64,000 nucleotides of DNA from Verrucomicrobiaceae bacterium (GTDB lineage: Bacteria > Verrucomicrobiota > Verrucomicrobiia > Verrucomicrobiales > Verrucomicrobiaceae), in the NCBI GenBank assembly GCA_024232965.1, contig JACKQF010000003.1:124001-188000 (forward strand), written 5' to 3'. The notes under the pieces were generated by a model. The model was not told the origin of the DNA and made no database searches. It was given only the letters and a program-made list of their open reading frames with translations. The position numbers and the translations under genes were made by a program. This document shows, piece by piece, positions 1-9,789 of this stretch (its first letter is position 1; every line of letters starts with the position of its first letter).

Positions 1-172
1 CGGACAGTCGGAGGCGATGCATGGTTGGGAGAGAACTACGCCGCATGAAGGTGAAGTTGCGCAACGGACGGAAAGGGCGTCTTTGATTCGCCTGGCATGC
101 TGGCTACTTATCGCCTTTTGTTCTGCTGCCATTCACGGAACGAGTGCCAGTTCCCCTTCGCTCCAGAGCAGA

Positions 173-2023
173 CTACTTCGCCTCAGTGTTCAGGACGCTG
201 GCGGTGATTTTGGCCAGGGTCTCTTTGCCGACGTAGAAGACATCGGGGCCGTCGTTGAGCTTTCCGTAGAAGAGGGCGGTGACGACGCCGGGTTGGGTGG
301 GGGCGAAGCTGAGGGTTGCCGCACGGGTCGGGCCGGTGTTTTTGCCGGGTTCGCCAAGCATGACCTGTACCTGAAGCGCTGGGTTTTGTAGCGCTTGATA
401 GGCCTCGGCTCCGGCGGCTGACCAGCTTTGGGCACTGAAGCGACCTAACATGCCTGCGAGCATGTCCGCCTTTTTACGGTCGAGATCTGCAGTCACATTC
501 TTGTCTGCAATTGAGCAGGTCCAGGCGCTGGTGGTGGAATCGTAGCCGAGCGTCACAGGCGGCTGGGAGCCTGCGCGGATCAAGATCTGGCGTAGTGCGA
601 ACTGGGAGAACCGCATGACATTCAGGCCTTTCCACTTCAGCGGATCGGGCGGGATATCGGGCAGGATATTGGCATTGATGCGGTAGATGAAAGGTTCGCT
701 CTCATACTTCGCGTAAAACGCGGTGGCGTCTGCGCTTTGGCCCAGGTGCAGCGTAGAGTCGTGCGGGGCTCCGGTCTTGGGTTGCTCTGTCCAGGAGAGG
801 GTGAGGAATGGGGTCGCAAGGCCGAAGGGCACCAGATCGGAGGCGGAATCGGAGGTGAATTCGCGCACCTTGGACTCGTTCAAGGCGGTGAAACTGCGGA
901 TGACGCGCTCTCCGTTTGCTGGATCCCATTTGCCATGGCGATTGATGAGCCAGGCGTCGTTTTCTTTCTTGATCTCGACTTCTGGGAACGCGGTGCTGGT
1001 GATGTGCACGCGAGTGAGCGTCTCGGTATCGACGCGGGTGAGGTGGTCATCGCGAAGATCGTTGGGCTCAAACCAAAGCTGCGAAAGTGCCTTTGATGTG
1101 ATGGTGAAATGAGCACGGCGATGGCTGCACTGCGCCGTGGTTACGGTGGGCGCGTCGGCGGTGGGTTTCTTGAGACTGATCTCCCAAGGCTGCGGCAGAC
1201 CTGGGGCCTCGATGGTGATCTTGAGTTGATCAGGATCAGGTGGTGCTGTGGGTGGTTGCGTGCTGGTGGCGGGGAGATCAGGCAGGGCGGACGCGGTGAT
1301 GTCGAGATTGAGGAGCGCTGCGAGCAGTTCGGTGATGCGCTCTTTGCCTGCTCGGGTCTGCAGTGGCTTGATCAAGTTCCAGGGCGACTTGGCATCGAGC
1401 CGGGCGACCTCGATCTGCCCATCGGGTTGGGTAAATGTTAGCTTGGTGATCGCGTCTGCGGGCAGGTGGATGAGCTTGGTATCGCGCCAGTCTTGCTGCG
1501 GAGCCTTCAGGGCGTTCAGAAGATCTGTGCGCACCATGTAGGCGCGTTCGGGCTCGTTGCCTGACGGCGGAAGCATGAGGTAAGCGCTGTTTTCCAGCGG
1601 CGCAGCGGCGCCTAACCAGAACTCTGCGACCGTATTGGCACCTGACAAGGCGCGCACTTTCGCGGCGGGTCCGCTGAGGCCGGTCATCTTCCAGCCTTCG
1701 TCCTCAAACTCATCACGATCGATGGCTTCGATGACTTCGATGCTTGAAAGGGCGGCGATGAGTCGGGCCACTTTATCTGGATCCGCGATGTCGTCGTAGG
1801 GCTCTGCGATGCGCCAGAAGCCGTCCTTCTGAGCGAGGGCCAATTGGCGATCATCCTCGAAACGTACCTCGATGTGATCGACGGCTTTTTGATTGACGGA
1901 AAATGCTGCCGCAGCGGCCTCAAGACGGTCACGATTCGACGGCACGGTGCGCTCCAAAAGGACGATGCCACCGATGGTGGCAGCGGCGAGGACGAGGAGC
2001 AGTAGCGTGGTTTTCGTTTGCAT
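173..2023 (-). CDS. DUF4340 domain-containing protein (Gld-like operon)
   Basis: The protein has 616 residues and begins with one N-terminal membrane segment (residues 5-25), so most of it should face the periplasm. The body resembles DUF4340 proteins: repeated beta-rich blocks of the type 'DRDEFEDEGWKMTGLSGPAA' and 'TELLAALLNLDITA'. In PVC bacteria and Bacteroidetes such proteins follow GldG-type genes. It is the last gene of a four-gene minus-strand operon, 12 bases after the GldG-like gene. Membership of the operon suggests an accessory subunit of an ABC exporter, but no substrate or enzymatic activity can be read from the sequence. The family call is from memory of the family's look and gene order. 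Confidence 0.8.
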   Translation of the reverse strand: MQTKTTLLLLVLAAATIGGIVLLERTVPSNRDRLEAAAAAFSVNQKAVDHIEVRFEDDRQLALAQKDGFWRIAEPYDDIADPDKVARLIAALSSIEVIEAIDRDEFEDEGWKMTGLSGPAAKVRALSGANTVAEFWLGAAAPLENSAYLMLPPSGNEPERAYMVRTDLLNALKAPQQDWRDTKLIHLPADAITKLTFTQPDGQIEVARLDAKSPWNLIKPLQTRAGKERITELLAALLNLDITASALPDLPATSTQPPTAPPDPDQLKITIEAPGLPQPWEISLKKPTADAPTVTTAQCSHRRAHFTITSKALSQLWFEPNDLRDDHLTRVDTETLTRVHITSTAFPEVEIKKENDAWLINRHGKWDPANGERVIRSFTALNESKVREFTSDSASDLVPFGLATPFLTLSWTEQPKTGAPHDSTLHLGQSADATAFYAKYESEPFIYRINANILPDIPPDPLKWKGLNVMRFSQFALRQILIRAGSQPPVTLGYDSTTSAWTCSIADKNVTADLDRKKADMLAGMLGRFSAQSWSAAGAEAYQALQNPALQVQVMLGEPGKNTGPTRAATLSFAPTQPGVVTALFYGKLNDGPDVFYVGKETLAKITASVLNTEAK

Positions 2024-2035
2024 GCTGTATCCAGG

Positions 2036-3547
2036 CTAGGCGGCGCGGCGGCCAGTCCAAATCATGAAGCCGATGCTCAAAAAGACCGACGGCAGGATGA
2101 AGGTGGTGAGCCAGAAAAGAAGATCGTGCTGGCGAGGGGTGAGTTGGATGCGGTAGGCCTGACGGGGCTTCGGCGTGATGCCGCCGACGAGGCGCTCGCG
2201 ATTGACCATCCAGTTGAGTGCGGATGAGATGAAGTCCTGGTTCACGGCCAGCATAGACTGGGAATCGAGCATTGAGGCATTGCCGATGGCGACCATTCGG
2301 CCGCTATCCACGCGGAGGCGAGCATCTGGAACTGCGCCACGCTCAATGGCCGCGCCGATATAGAGAGGCGGTTTGGTGTCGGCGTCATCGATGAGTGGCA
2401 GCGCCTCGTAGTGGGCGGTCTCTCCCCAGTAACGGTCGGCGGCGGCGATTAGTGGAGTGACGCTGATGCTGCGTTCCTTGAGTTCTGGTAAGTCTGGGCG
2501 CAATTCGAGTGACTCGCTCTGCCCACCGAGATGGGTGACGCTGTCCGCGATGAATCGAGTGATGCTGGAGCCTGAGGAGAACGATGCTTCCACGCCGTAT
2601 TCTTTGTGGGGCCCGGTGCTGGTGCTTTCAGCAAAAAGCACACGGTCGCCGCGTGGTCGGGCTCCATTGCTTTGCAAAAAGCCATCAAGCCGTGGGGTGG
2701 AACTCGAGGGATCGAGCATGATCATCAGTCCTGCGCGTTGGTTGTCGTTCCAGTATTCCTCAAACATTGCCAGTTCGCGCTCAGAGAGATCATATCGAGG
2801 GCCGACCAAAATGACCGCCTCTGCGTCTTCAGGGAGGCGCGTCGTATCGGCGAGATTGATCAAGACCAGCTCGAAGTTTTGCTGCGCACTGATTTGTCCC
2901 AGAGACTTGGCGGCATCGGGTAGCAACGTTTCTTCTCGCGAACCTTTGCCGACGACGAGGTAGAGGCGGCGCTTCTTGCCTTCCATCAGGCCGATCAATG
3001 CGGCGGTGATGGCTTCTTCTCCGCGAAACGCGACGATGGGCTTCGCTGGATCTGTGGGACTCCGCACGACGAGTTCCTCCTCGGGGATGAAGCGCGTGCT
3101 CTTGTTGGCTTGGATCAGGACGCCACTCTGGGAAAGGGCGACGCCTGTCTCTGCCTTCAGTTTTTCGGCGCGCTCGGTATCACGGGCGGGATCGATGTTG
3201 TGGATATCAATCAGGCGCTTGCCGTGGGCGCGGTATTCTTCCAGCAGTGTCTGCACATTCTCCACCACCTTTGACGAACGTGGGAAGATGGCGGTGATCT
3301 CTACCTCCTTGGACAGCTTGCGGAGATAGCCAGTCGTTACGCCGCTGAGGGAGTAGCTCTTGCCTGCGCTCAGATCCCAGCGCGCAAAGTAACGGAACCC
3401 GACGTAGTTCACGGCACCGAATAGGACCAGCAGCAGGAGGAGCTGCAACAGCACGTTGACACCGATGCCAAATCGGCTCGGCATGGTGGCAGCGATGACC
3501 GGGGCGGGCGAATCGTGAATGTCATCTGGCTGACTCATGGGCGCCAC
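2036..3547 (-). CDS. GldG-like ABC-type transport auxiliary protein
   Basis: This 503-residue protein has a membrane helix near the N-terminus (about residues 30-50, LLQLLLLLVLFGAVNYVG) and another at the C-terminus (about 475-495). The large domain between them carries the GldG/IFT52-like pattern 'VEITAIFPRSSKVVENVQTL' and 'LILVGPRYDLSERELAMFEEYW'-like segments. GldG is known as the extracytoplasmic partner of the GldA/GldF ABC transporter in Bacteroidetes gliding bacteria; homologues in non-gliding phyla have no settled role. Its 5' end overlaps the 3' end of the permease gene by 13 bases, which indicates translational coupling. The assignment to this family is good; the function is inferred from the operon. 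Confidence 0.85.
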   Translation of the reverse strand: MAPMSQPDDIHDSPAPVIAATMPSRFGIGVNVLLQLLLLLVLFGAVNYVGFRYFARWDLSAGKSYSLSGVTTGYLRKLSKEVEITAIFPRSSKVVENVQTLLEEYRAHGKRLIDIHNIDPARDTERAEKLKAETGVALSQSGVLIQANKSTRFIPEEELVVRSPTDPAKPIVAFRGEEAITAALIGLMEGKKRRLYLVVGKGSREETLLPDAAKSLGQISAQQNFELVLINLADTTRLPEDAEAVILVGPRYDLSERELAMFEEYWNDNQRAGLMIMLDPSSSTPRLDGFLQSNGARPRGDRVLFAESTSTGPHKEYGVEASFSSGSSITRFIADSVTHLGGQSESLELRPDLPELKERSISVTPLIAAADRYWGETAHYEALPLIDDADTKPPLYIGAAIERGAVPDARLRVDSGRMVAIGNASMLDSQSMLAVNQDFISSALNWMVNRERLVGGITPKPRQAYRIQLTPRQHDLLFWLTTFILPSVFLSIGFMIWTGRRAA

Positions 3548-4293
3548 CTCCTGAATTCTACGACTTGATGAGTGAGGGCCAAAAACAGCGCGGCGAGACT
3601 CACGTAATAGACGATGGGTCGCGTATCGATCAGCCCATTGGTAAAGGTGCGGATGTGCTCCACAGACGCGATGTAGTTCACGATATCTGCAAACGCTGCA
3701 GGGATCTTTTTGCCGATGTTTGTGATGAAGATGCCAAGCAAGAAGTGGAGTAGGCTGGTGGTGAAGGAAATGATCGCGGCGACGATCTGGTTTGAAGTCA
3801 GAGACGAGGCGAAGCAGCCGACGGCCAGATTAAAAAGCCCCATCACAAAGAGGATCACCGCACTGCCCTTGAGCGCGCCACCGGGGACCTCCACGACGCC
3901 ACCGCTGATCCATTTGAGCAGGGCAAAATTGCCCATCCCTGGGAGCCAGAGGATACAATAGATGATGAGTGCCGCCAGAAATTTAGCCCCCACGACTTGC
4001 CAAGTGCTGACTGGGGCAGTGAAGAGGGTCTCCAGGGTGCCCAGCTTCTTTTCTTCAGCAAAAAGTCGCATCGTCAGCAGCGGAAAGATGAAGAAGTAGG
4101 ACAGCCAAAACCACAACGGCTGGAAGGTCCAGGTGACGATGGAGCCCTCGCTAGGTGCTGTCTCAAGCACCGTCAGTGCAGCGCGGAAAGAGAAGCCGTT
4201 TAGCACCATCAGCAGTGCCAGCACGATGAAGGCAACGGGCGATACGAAGAACGCCTTGACCTCTTTTTTCAAAAGTACCCAGAAAGTTCGCAT
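3535..4293 (-). CDS. ABC-2 type transporter permease (GldF-like)
   Basis: The protein has 252 residues from the ATG at 4293 (MRTFWVLLKKEVKAFF). I chose this start over an upstream in-frame ATG at 4470 because residues from there are out of character and would overlap the ATPase gene by about 170 bases. It has about six hydrophobic segments and the ABC-2 hallmark 'RLFAEEKKLGTLETLFTAPV' after the second one. It forms the membrane channel for the ATPase encoded 8 bases upstream. It overlaps the GldG-like gene downstream. The substrate is unknown. Confidence 0.88.
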   Translation of the reverse strand: MRTFWVLLKKEVKAFFVSPVAFIVLALLMVLNGFSFRAALTVLETAPSEGSIVTWTFQPLWFWLSYFFIFPLLTMRLFAEEKKLGTLETLFTAPVSTWQVVGAKFLAALIIYCILWLPGMGNFALLKWISGGVVEVPGGALKGSAVILFVMGLFNLAVGCFASSLTSNQIVAAIISFTTSLLHFLLGIFITNIGKKIPAAFADIVNYIASVEHIRTFTNGLIDTRPIVYYVSLAALFLALTHQVVEFRRWRP

Positions 4294-4301
4294 GGTGTGG
4301 G

Positions 4302-5246
4302 TTAGCGCTTTTTGCCCTCCTCGGATGCGGCCAGTTCGACAAAGACATCCTCCAAGGTCGGCAGTTGCCGATGCAACTCGCGGATCTTCCACCGACTCGC
4401 GGTGGCGACGTCCAGGATCGCCTCGCGAATGTCGTTCTGTGACTCGACCCGCAGGGAGTAGCACTGCCACGCTCCGTCGGGTTTCTCCACGATGACCTTT
4501 CTGACGCCAGGCAGGGCCTCTAGCTTCTCGGAAATGCGGCCATCGCCCTGGAGTTCCAGGCGTACGAGTGAGGTTGCGCGCAGTTGACGGGCCAGATTGC
4601 GCGGTGTGTCCGACGCACGGATGCGGCCATGGTGCAGCATGATGACTCGGTCGCAGGTCAGCTCGACCTCGCTCAAAATGTGAGTGGAGAGCAGGATCGT
4701 GTGGGCAGGGCGCAGGCTGCGGAGGAGTTCGCGCACATGGCGGATCTGCGTGGGGTCTAGGCCGTTGGTGGGCTCGTCGAGAATCAAAAGCGGGGGACGA
4801 TGGATGAGTGCATCCGCCAAGGCAACGCGCTGCTTGTAGCCTTTGGAGAGATTGCCGATCAGGCGGCGACGGACATCGGTGATCGCGCAGAGATCCATGG
4901 CCTCGCCCGTGCGGACCCGCAGGTCACGACCACGCAGGCCTTTGAGCTCTCCCCGGAAGTGCAGGTACTCCTTCACCTTCATATCGGTGTAGAGCGGGGC
5001 GTTTTCTGGCATGTAGCCAACCTTGCGGCGGACGTTCAGAGAGTCGCGGAAGACATCGTGGCCTGCGACCATCGCGCGGCCGGAGGTCGGCGGCATGAAT
5101 CCGCTGAGGATGCGCATCGTGGTGGACTTCCCTGCACCATTGGGGCCTAGAAAGCCGACGATCTCGCCGGGCTCCACCCGGAAGGAGATGTGATCCACCG
5201 CAACGCGTCCTGCGTACTGTTTGGTGAGATCTTGTACATCAATCAT
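4302..5246 (-). CDS. ABC transporter ATP-binding protein (GldA-like)
   Basis: This 314-residue cytoplasmic ATPase shows Walker A (GPNGAGKST, about residues 34-42), the signature region (NLSKGYKQRVALADAL), Walker B (LLILDEPTNGLDP) and the switch His (LLSTHILSE). Residues 220-314 form the extra C-terminal domain seen in GldA/CcmA-type ATPases of ABC-2 exporters. It is the first gene of the operon that runs down to 173, so it should set expression for all four genes. A TATAAT hexamer lies 27 bases upstream of the start. Confidence 0.92.
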   Translation of the reverse strand: MIDVQDLTKQYAGRVAVDHISFRVEPGEIVGFLGPNGAGKSTTMRILSGFMPPTSGRAMVAGHDVFRDSLNVRRKVGYMPENAPLYTDMKVKEYLHFRGELKGLRGRDLRVRTGEAMDLCAITDVRRRLIGNLSKGYKQRVALADALIHRPPLLILDEPTNGLDPTQIRHVRELLRSLRPAHTILLSTHILSEVELTCDRVIMLHHGRIRASDTPRNLARQLRATSLVRLELQGDGRISEKLEALPGVRKVIVEKPDGAWQCYSLRVESQNDIREAILDVATASRWKIRELHRQLPTLEDVFVELAASEEGKKR

Positions 5247-5272
5247 GGTTGGGAAATCGGGGCTTTACGGGA

Positions 5273-5301
5273 ATTATAAGGCGAGGGGGACGCCATTTAA
5301 G
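5273..5301 (-). promoter_or_regulatory. candidate promoter of the Gld-like operon
   Basis: On the minus strand a perfect TATAAT occurs at 5273-5278. With a 17-base spacer it is preceded by CTTAAA (5296-5301), a poor match to TTGACA. The 5' leader would be only about 20 bases. Sigma-70-like promoters are not well defined in this phylum, so this is a candidate only. Confidence 0.35.
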
Positions 5302-5469
5302 CGCATCTGGTCGCCCAGCACAACACTAGGAAACAAAAGTTTGAAAGAGAGTTCAAGGGATGCCCGTCAGACCGGGCTTGATTTGCGTCCGCATTTTGAG
5401 TGAAAAGCCCTTGCGGAGCGCGTTTGCCCTATGACACTCAGCAACTCCCAGCCGAATCGGCGGGTTCTC

Positions 5470-6060
5470 ATGGCCAAATACAGTACCAGCGGCATTTTTT
5501 GTCTCGAAGGAGATTGGGAGAAAGACCTCCGCCACAGCGCGACGATGCGACCTGTCTTTGATTTGCTGGGCTGCGCCACTCATGCCCCAGTGCGCTACAT
5601 TCGGCGGGATATTGGCACGGCGACGGAGTTTGAATACTACCTGAACAAGTGGACGCAACAGCGCTACAGGGATTACCCCATTTTGTATCTAGGTTTTCAC
5701 GGAGATCCTGGCGTTCTCTACCTCGGGGATCGCAACAACTACATCGACCTCGACTGGCTGGAGGAACGTCTGGCCGGAAAGTGCAAGGGGCGCGTCATCC
5801 ACTTTGGTGCGTGTGGCACGATGGCGACCCATGGCACTCGTCTGGCACGCTTCCTCAAAAGGACCAAGGCTCTGGCAGTCTGCGGCTACCGGACCGATGT
5901 GGACTGGATGCTGACCGCGGCCTTTGAGATCATCCTGATGGGTGGGATGCAGATGGTGACGTTTTCCAAACCCGGCATGAAGTCTTTGCAACGCCGCGTC
6001 CGCCAGGAGGCGGGCGGACTGGTGAAAAAGCTGGAGTTCCGCATGGTGGTCGCGTGCTAG
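5470..6060 (+). CDS. small protein with caspase/CHAT-like His-Cys arrangement (possibly DUF6642)
   Basis: The protein has 196 residues from the ATG at 5470 (MAKYSTSGIFCLEGDW); an in-frame ATG at 5431 would add 13 residues, and neither start has a clear ribosome site. It has no signal peptide or membrane helix, so it should be cytoplasmic. The strands 'YPILYLGFHGDPG' (His77) and 'GRVIHFGACGTM' (Cys115) are arranged as in caspase-fold/CHAT peptidases, where a His after a hydrophobic strand and a Cys after the next strand form the catalytic dyad. I believe it belongs to the poorly described DUF6642 family, but that is from memory. The gene stands alone, divergent from the ABC operon and convergent with the next gene. 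Protease activity is inference. Confidence 0.7.
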   Translation: MAKYSTSGIFCLEGDWEKDLRHSATMRPVFDLLGCATHAPVRYIRRDIGTATEFEYYLNKWTQQRYRDYPILYLGFHGDPGVLYLGDRNNYIDLDWLEERLAGKCKGRVIHFGACGTMATHGTRLARFLKRTKALAVCGYRTDVDWMLTAAFEIILMGGMQMVTFSKPGMKSLQRRVRQEAGGLVKKLEFRMVVAC

Positions 6061-6068
6061 CCGGCCAC

Positions 6069-6102
6069 AAAAAAAGCGCCGGAGTGCGAACACTCCGACG
6101 CT
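6069..6102 (-). terminator. strong intrinsic terminator
   Basis: Reading the minus strand, a 12-bp stem (AGCGTCGGAGTG pairing with CACTCCGGCGCT, one G-T pair) closes a TTCG tetraloop and is followed by seven T residues. It lies 21 bases after the stop codon of the membrane-protein gene at 6123 and separates it from the convergent plus-strand gene ending at 6060. It is the clearest Rho-independent terminator in the window. Confidence 0.9.
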
Positions 6103-6122
6103 GAGAAGATCGGACAAAAGGA

Positions 6123-6758
6123 TCAGTGAGTCGCTGGAGGCTCGCCCGTAGGAGCAGTCGTCGCTGCGGGTGCTGGGGCGTGCTTGGCACCGCCGCCGGC
6201 GTTGCTCGGAGCAAATTTGGCCACCATCACAGCTCCAGTCGCTGCCAGGATGATGCCGATGAAAAAGGGAAGGGGAATGGACTTCAGGCCGCCGTCCGGT
6301 TTGTGGAGGAGCATTGCGACGATGGAGTTCACGATCGGGGCACCACCAAAGACGATGGGCATTACGGCTGCTGCCGCAGCGGCCCCGTAGCCTCCGCCGC
6401 CTTTGATGGCAGGTAATGCGGCTGCGCCCAGTGCGAGAACCAATGTCAAGGCACCCGCAGCACCAGCGAATCCGGCGATGAAACTGATGGTGATGCCGCC
6501 GGTGGAGAAGCTCCAGTCAGAGCCACGAGCCTTCAGCACCCAGGCTGCGATCCCGCCGATCACGGCGTATGCGACGCAGACGAGAAGGAATGCCTTGAGC
6601 CCCGCGTGCTGCATTTCAGGGCCGGGAGGATTCACGCCGGGCATCGCGCCGCGGCCCATGTGAAGGATTACGCCATAGACGCCCCAGAAGAGGACGGTCA
6701 TCAATGCAAAGATCAGCCAGGTCATTGTCGCTTTAGGTTGGGTGGGGTTTGAGTTCAT
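6123..6758 (-). CDS. small integral membrane protein, EamA/DMT-like
   Basis: This 211-residue protein has about five hydrophobic helices (around residues 12-32, 50-75, 88-115, 125-148 and 160-180). A Gly/Ala-rich stretch (KGGGGYGAAAAAAV) lies between helices and a Pro/Ala/Thr-rich tail follows. The N-terminal 'TWLIFALMTVLFWGVYGVIL' resembles the first helix of EamA/drug-metabolite transporter proteins, but only about half of a normal 10-helix transporter is present. A start at Met12 is also possible. Substrate unknown. It ends at a strong terminator. Confidence 0.7.
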   Translation of the reverse strand: MNSNPTQPKATMTWLIFALMTVLFWGVYGVILHMGRGAMPGVNPPGPEMQHAGLKAFLLVCVAYAVIGGIAAWVLKARGSDWSFSTGGITISFIAGFAGAAGALTLVLALGAAALPAIKGGGGYGAAAAAAVMPIVFGGAPIVNSIVAMLLHKPDGGLKSIPLPFFIGIILAATGAVMVAKFAPSNAGGGAKHAPAPAATTAPTGEPPATH

Positions 6759-6799
6759 TGAGAGTGATGGAGAACGCAGTCAGTTGGACTTTTGTTCTG

Positions 6800-7264
6800 C
6801 TAATTCTTCACAGGCTTGCGCAGGAGTTCTGGCGGCGCCGTGGAGATCTTGGAATGGATGCGTTCTGGGATGTGCACGGCCCGCATTTTGCCCGTCTCGG
6901 GATCACGCTGCACGCAGGCGATGATCATGTGGCCTTCAGCGGAAAGTTCGCCATCAGCGCGCCAAATGCGGATCAGCCACCGAATGGTTTTGGCGCGCAC
7001 TTCCTCGACCAGCAGTTCAACTTCAAATTCATCCTGGAAGTGCAGCGGAGCGCGGAAGTCGCAGGTGGCATTGACTCGCGGCCAGCCGACACGCTCTGCG
7101 TCAGGAATTAAGGCGGGATCTTCCCAGATGGACAGGCCCAGGCTGCGAAAGAAGGCGTGCTCTGCCCGCTCCATATAGCGGTAGAAATTCGAAAAGTGCA
7201 CAATGCCCGCCATGTCAGTATCGGAGAACTGAACACGGTCGTTGTAAGTGAATCGGCAAGACAT
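6800..7264 (-). CDS. acyl-CoA thioesterase, YbgC/FadM family
   Basis: The protein has 154 residues from the ATG at 7264 (MSCRFTYNDRVQFSDTD); longer in-frame starts add residues unlike the family. It is a single hot-dog domain of usual length. The active-site region 'VQFSDTDMAGIVHFSNFYRY' carries the Asp (D17) and the following G-x-V-H typical of YbgC/4-hydroxybenzoyl-CoA thioesterases. Such enzymes hydrolyse acyl-CoA in the cytosol. It lies 41 bases upstream (in transcription order) of the membrane-protein gene and may be cotranscribed with it. Confidence 0.88.
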   Translation of the reverse strand: MSCRFTYNDRVQFSDTDMAGIVHFSNFYRYMERAEHAFFRSLGLSIWEDPALIPDAERVGWPRVNATCDFRAPLHFQDEFEVELLVEEVRAKTIRWLIRIWRADGELSAEGHMIIACVQRDPETGKMRAVHIPERIHSKISTAPPELLRKPVKN

Positions 7265-7513
7265 GCGGCTTAAAGATTGGCGGAGGAAGCTGGTGGATGC
7301 AAGGAGTAGCTCGCGGCTTTGCAAGCTCTTGCGGGTGGGACGTAGCGGCGCAGAACTGCGTCGAGCGCCCTGAGGTATACCGCTTCAGCCGGTCAAACTA
7401 TGCCACGCAGAAGAAGTGTCGCGGCACGCAGTCCTCCCTCCGACAGGAAAAAGGGAAACTCCAAACCAACAAGCTCTCCTCACTGGACGAGCTGAAGCTC
7501 GGAGCTTTTGACG

Positions 7514-7585
7514 TACGCGGGGAGGGGGTCGAACCCTCGACCAATTGGTTAAAAGCCAACTGCTCTACCACTGAGCTACCCGCGC
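7514..7585 (-). tRNA. tRNA-Lys (anticodon UUU)
   Basis: The minus strand folds as a full cloverleaf. The acceptor is GCGCGGG with CCCGCGT, and the D-arm is GCTC-AGTGGTA-GAGC. The anticodon stem TTGG/CCAA has the loop CTTTTAA, giving anticodon TTT, and the T-arm is GAGGG-TTCGACC-CCCTC. The discriminator base is A. The following bases are CG, so the 3' CCA is not encoded. Confidence 0.95.
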
Positions 7586-7614
7586 AGATTCCGTTTGAAG
7601 GGCCGTCTATGTAA

Positions 7615-8322
7615 TCAGATTGAACCCCGGTGCAAGCCCGAATGTGCCTCAGGGAGGACTTTTTCGGCCAGATCGCTGAAATTTCGCTCCGGACGGGCCA
7701 CCAAATAGGTGTGCAGCCCTGCCAATCGGGCAGGTTCCTCGTCGAGGCGCGGATCATCGCCGACGTGCAGACTCTCTCCCGCACTGACGCCCATCAAGCT
7801 GAGGCTATGCTCAAAGATATACGGGTGGGGTTTCGCAGCGCCGCATTGGCTGGACAAAATGACATGCTCAAAAAAACTGGCCAACCCATTGCCCGCCAGG
7901 ATTCCGTGCAGTCGATGATCAAAGTTCGATAGCACCGCCATGCGATAGCGCCCGTGCAACACTTGCAGCGCGGGTAGCACATCTGCAGGGACTCGCCAGG
8001 CCTCGGCCTTTGCGAAGTGCTGATAAAGGGCCTCAAACAGTCTTTCGAAGCGTTCGGGCTCGATTTGCTGCTCCAGGACGATCGAAAATGCTTTGCCCAC
8101 CAACGTGTGCCACCAGCCTCGTTCATCATCGACGACCGGAATGCCGGGCGTTGAGGGCAGGGGCGGTGTTGCCTTCCACGCGCTGCGAAATGCTTTATCC
8201 AACGCAGACGGATCGCAGGTGATGCCGTGCTGCAGCGCAATCCTTGCGTAGCTGATGCCCACGGGTTCGGCCAATTCGATCAACGTGCCAGCTGCATCAA
8301 AGAAGATCGTGGTGATTGCCAT
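7615..8322 (-). CDS. HAD-superfamily hydrolase (subfamily IA)
   Basis: This 235-residue cytosolic protein starts with motif I 'FFDAAGTL' (nucleophile D9). The usual second Asp of DxD is Ala, as in some HAD subfamily IA members and phosphonatase-type enzymes. Motif II is 'AVLSNFDHRL', the motif III Lys is in 'CGAAKPHPYIFEHSL', and motif IV is 'HVGDDPRLDEEPARLAGL'. A helical cap domain lies between motifs I and II. The DxA motif makes ordinary phosphomonoesterase activity uncertain, because the second Asp is normally the general acid/base. It sits 29 bases from the tRNA and 9 bases from the DUF1501 gene. Confidence 0.85.
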   Translation of the reverse strand: MAITTIFFDAAGTLIELAEPVGISYARIALQHGITCDPSALDKAFRSAWKATPPLPSTPGIPVVDDERGWWHTLVGKAFSIVLEQQIEPERFERLFEALYQHFAKAEAWRVPADVLPALQVLHGRYRMAVLSNFDHRLHGILAGNGLASFFEHVILSSQCGAAKPHPYIFEHSLSLMGVSAGESLHVGDDPRLDEEPARLAGLHTYLVARPERNFSDLAEKVLPEAHSGLHRGSI

Positions 8323-8331
8323 GCAGAGTGC

Positions 8332-9772
<1,441 letters not shown>

Positions 9773-9789
<17 letters not shown>

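Noticed and set aside
17..391. Plus-strand frame at the left edge
   Set aside because: It overlaps the end of the DUF4340 gene, and its translation is low-complexity Gly/Glu/Ala typical of antisense frames.
7398..7784. 128-codon minus-strand frame across the tRNA gene
   Set aside because: It runs through the tRNA-Lys gene and into the HAD gene in another frame.
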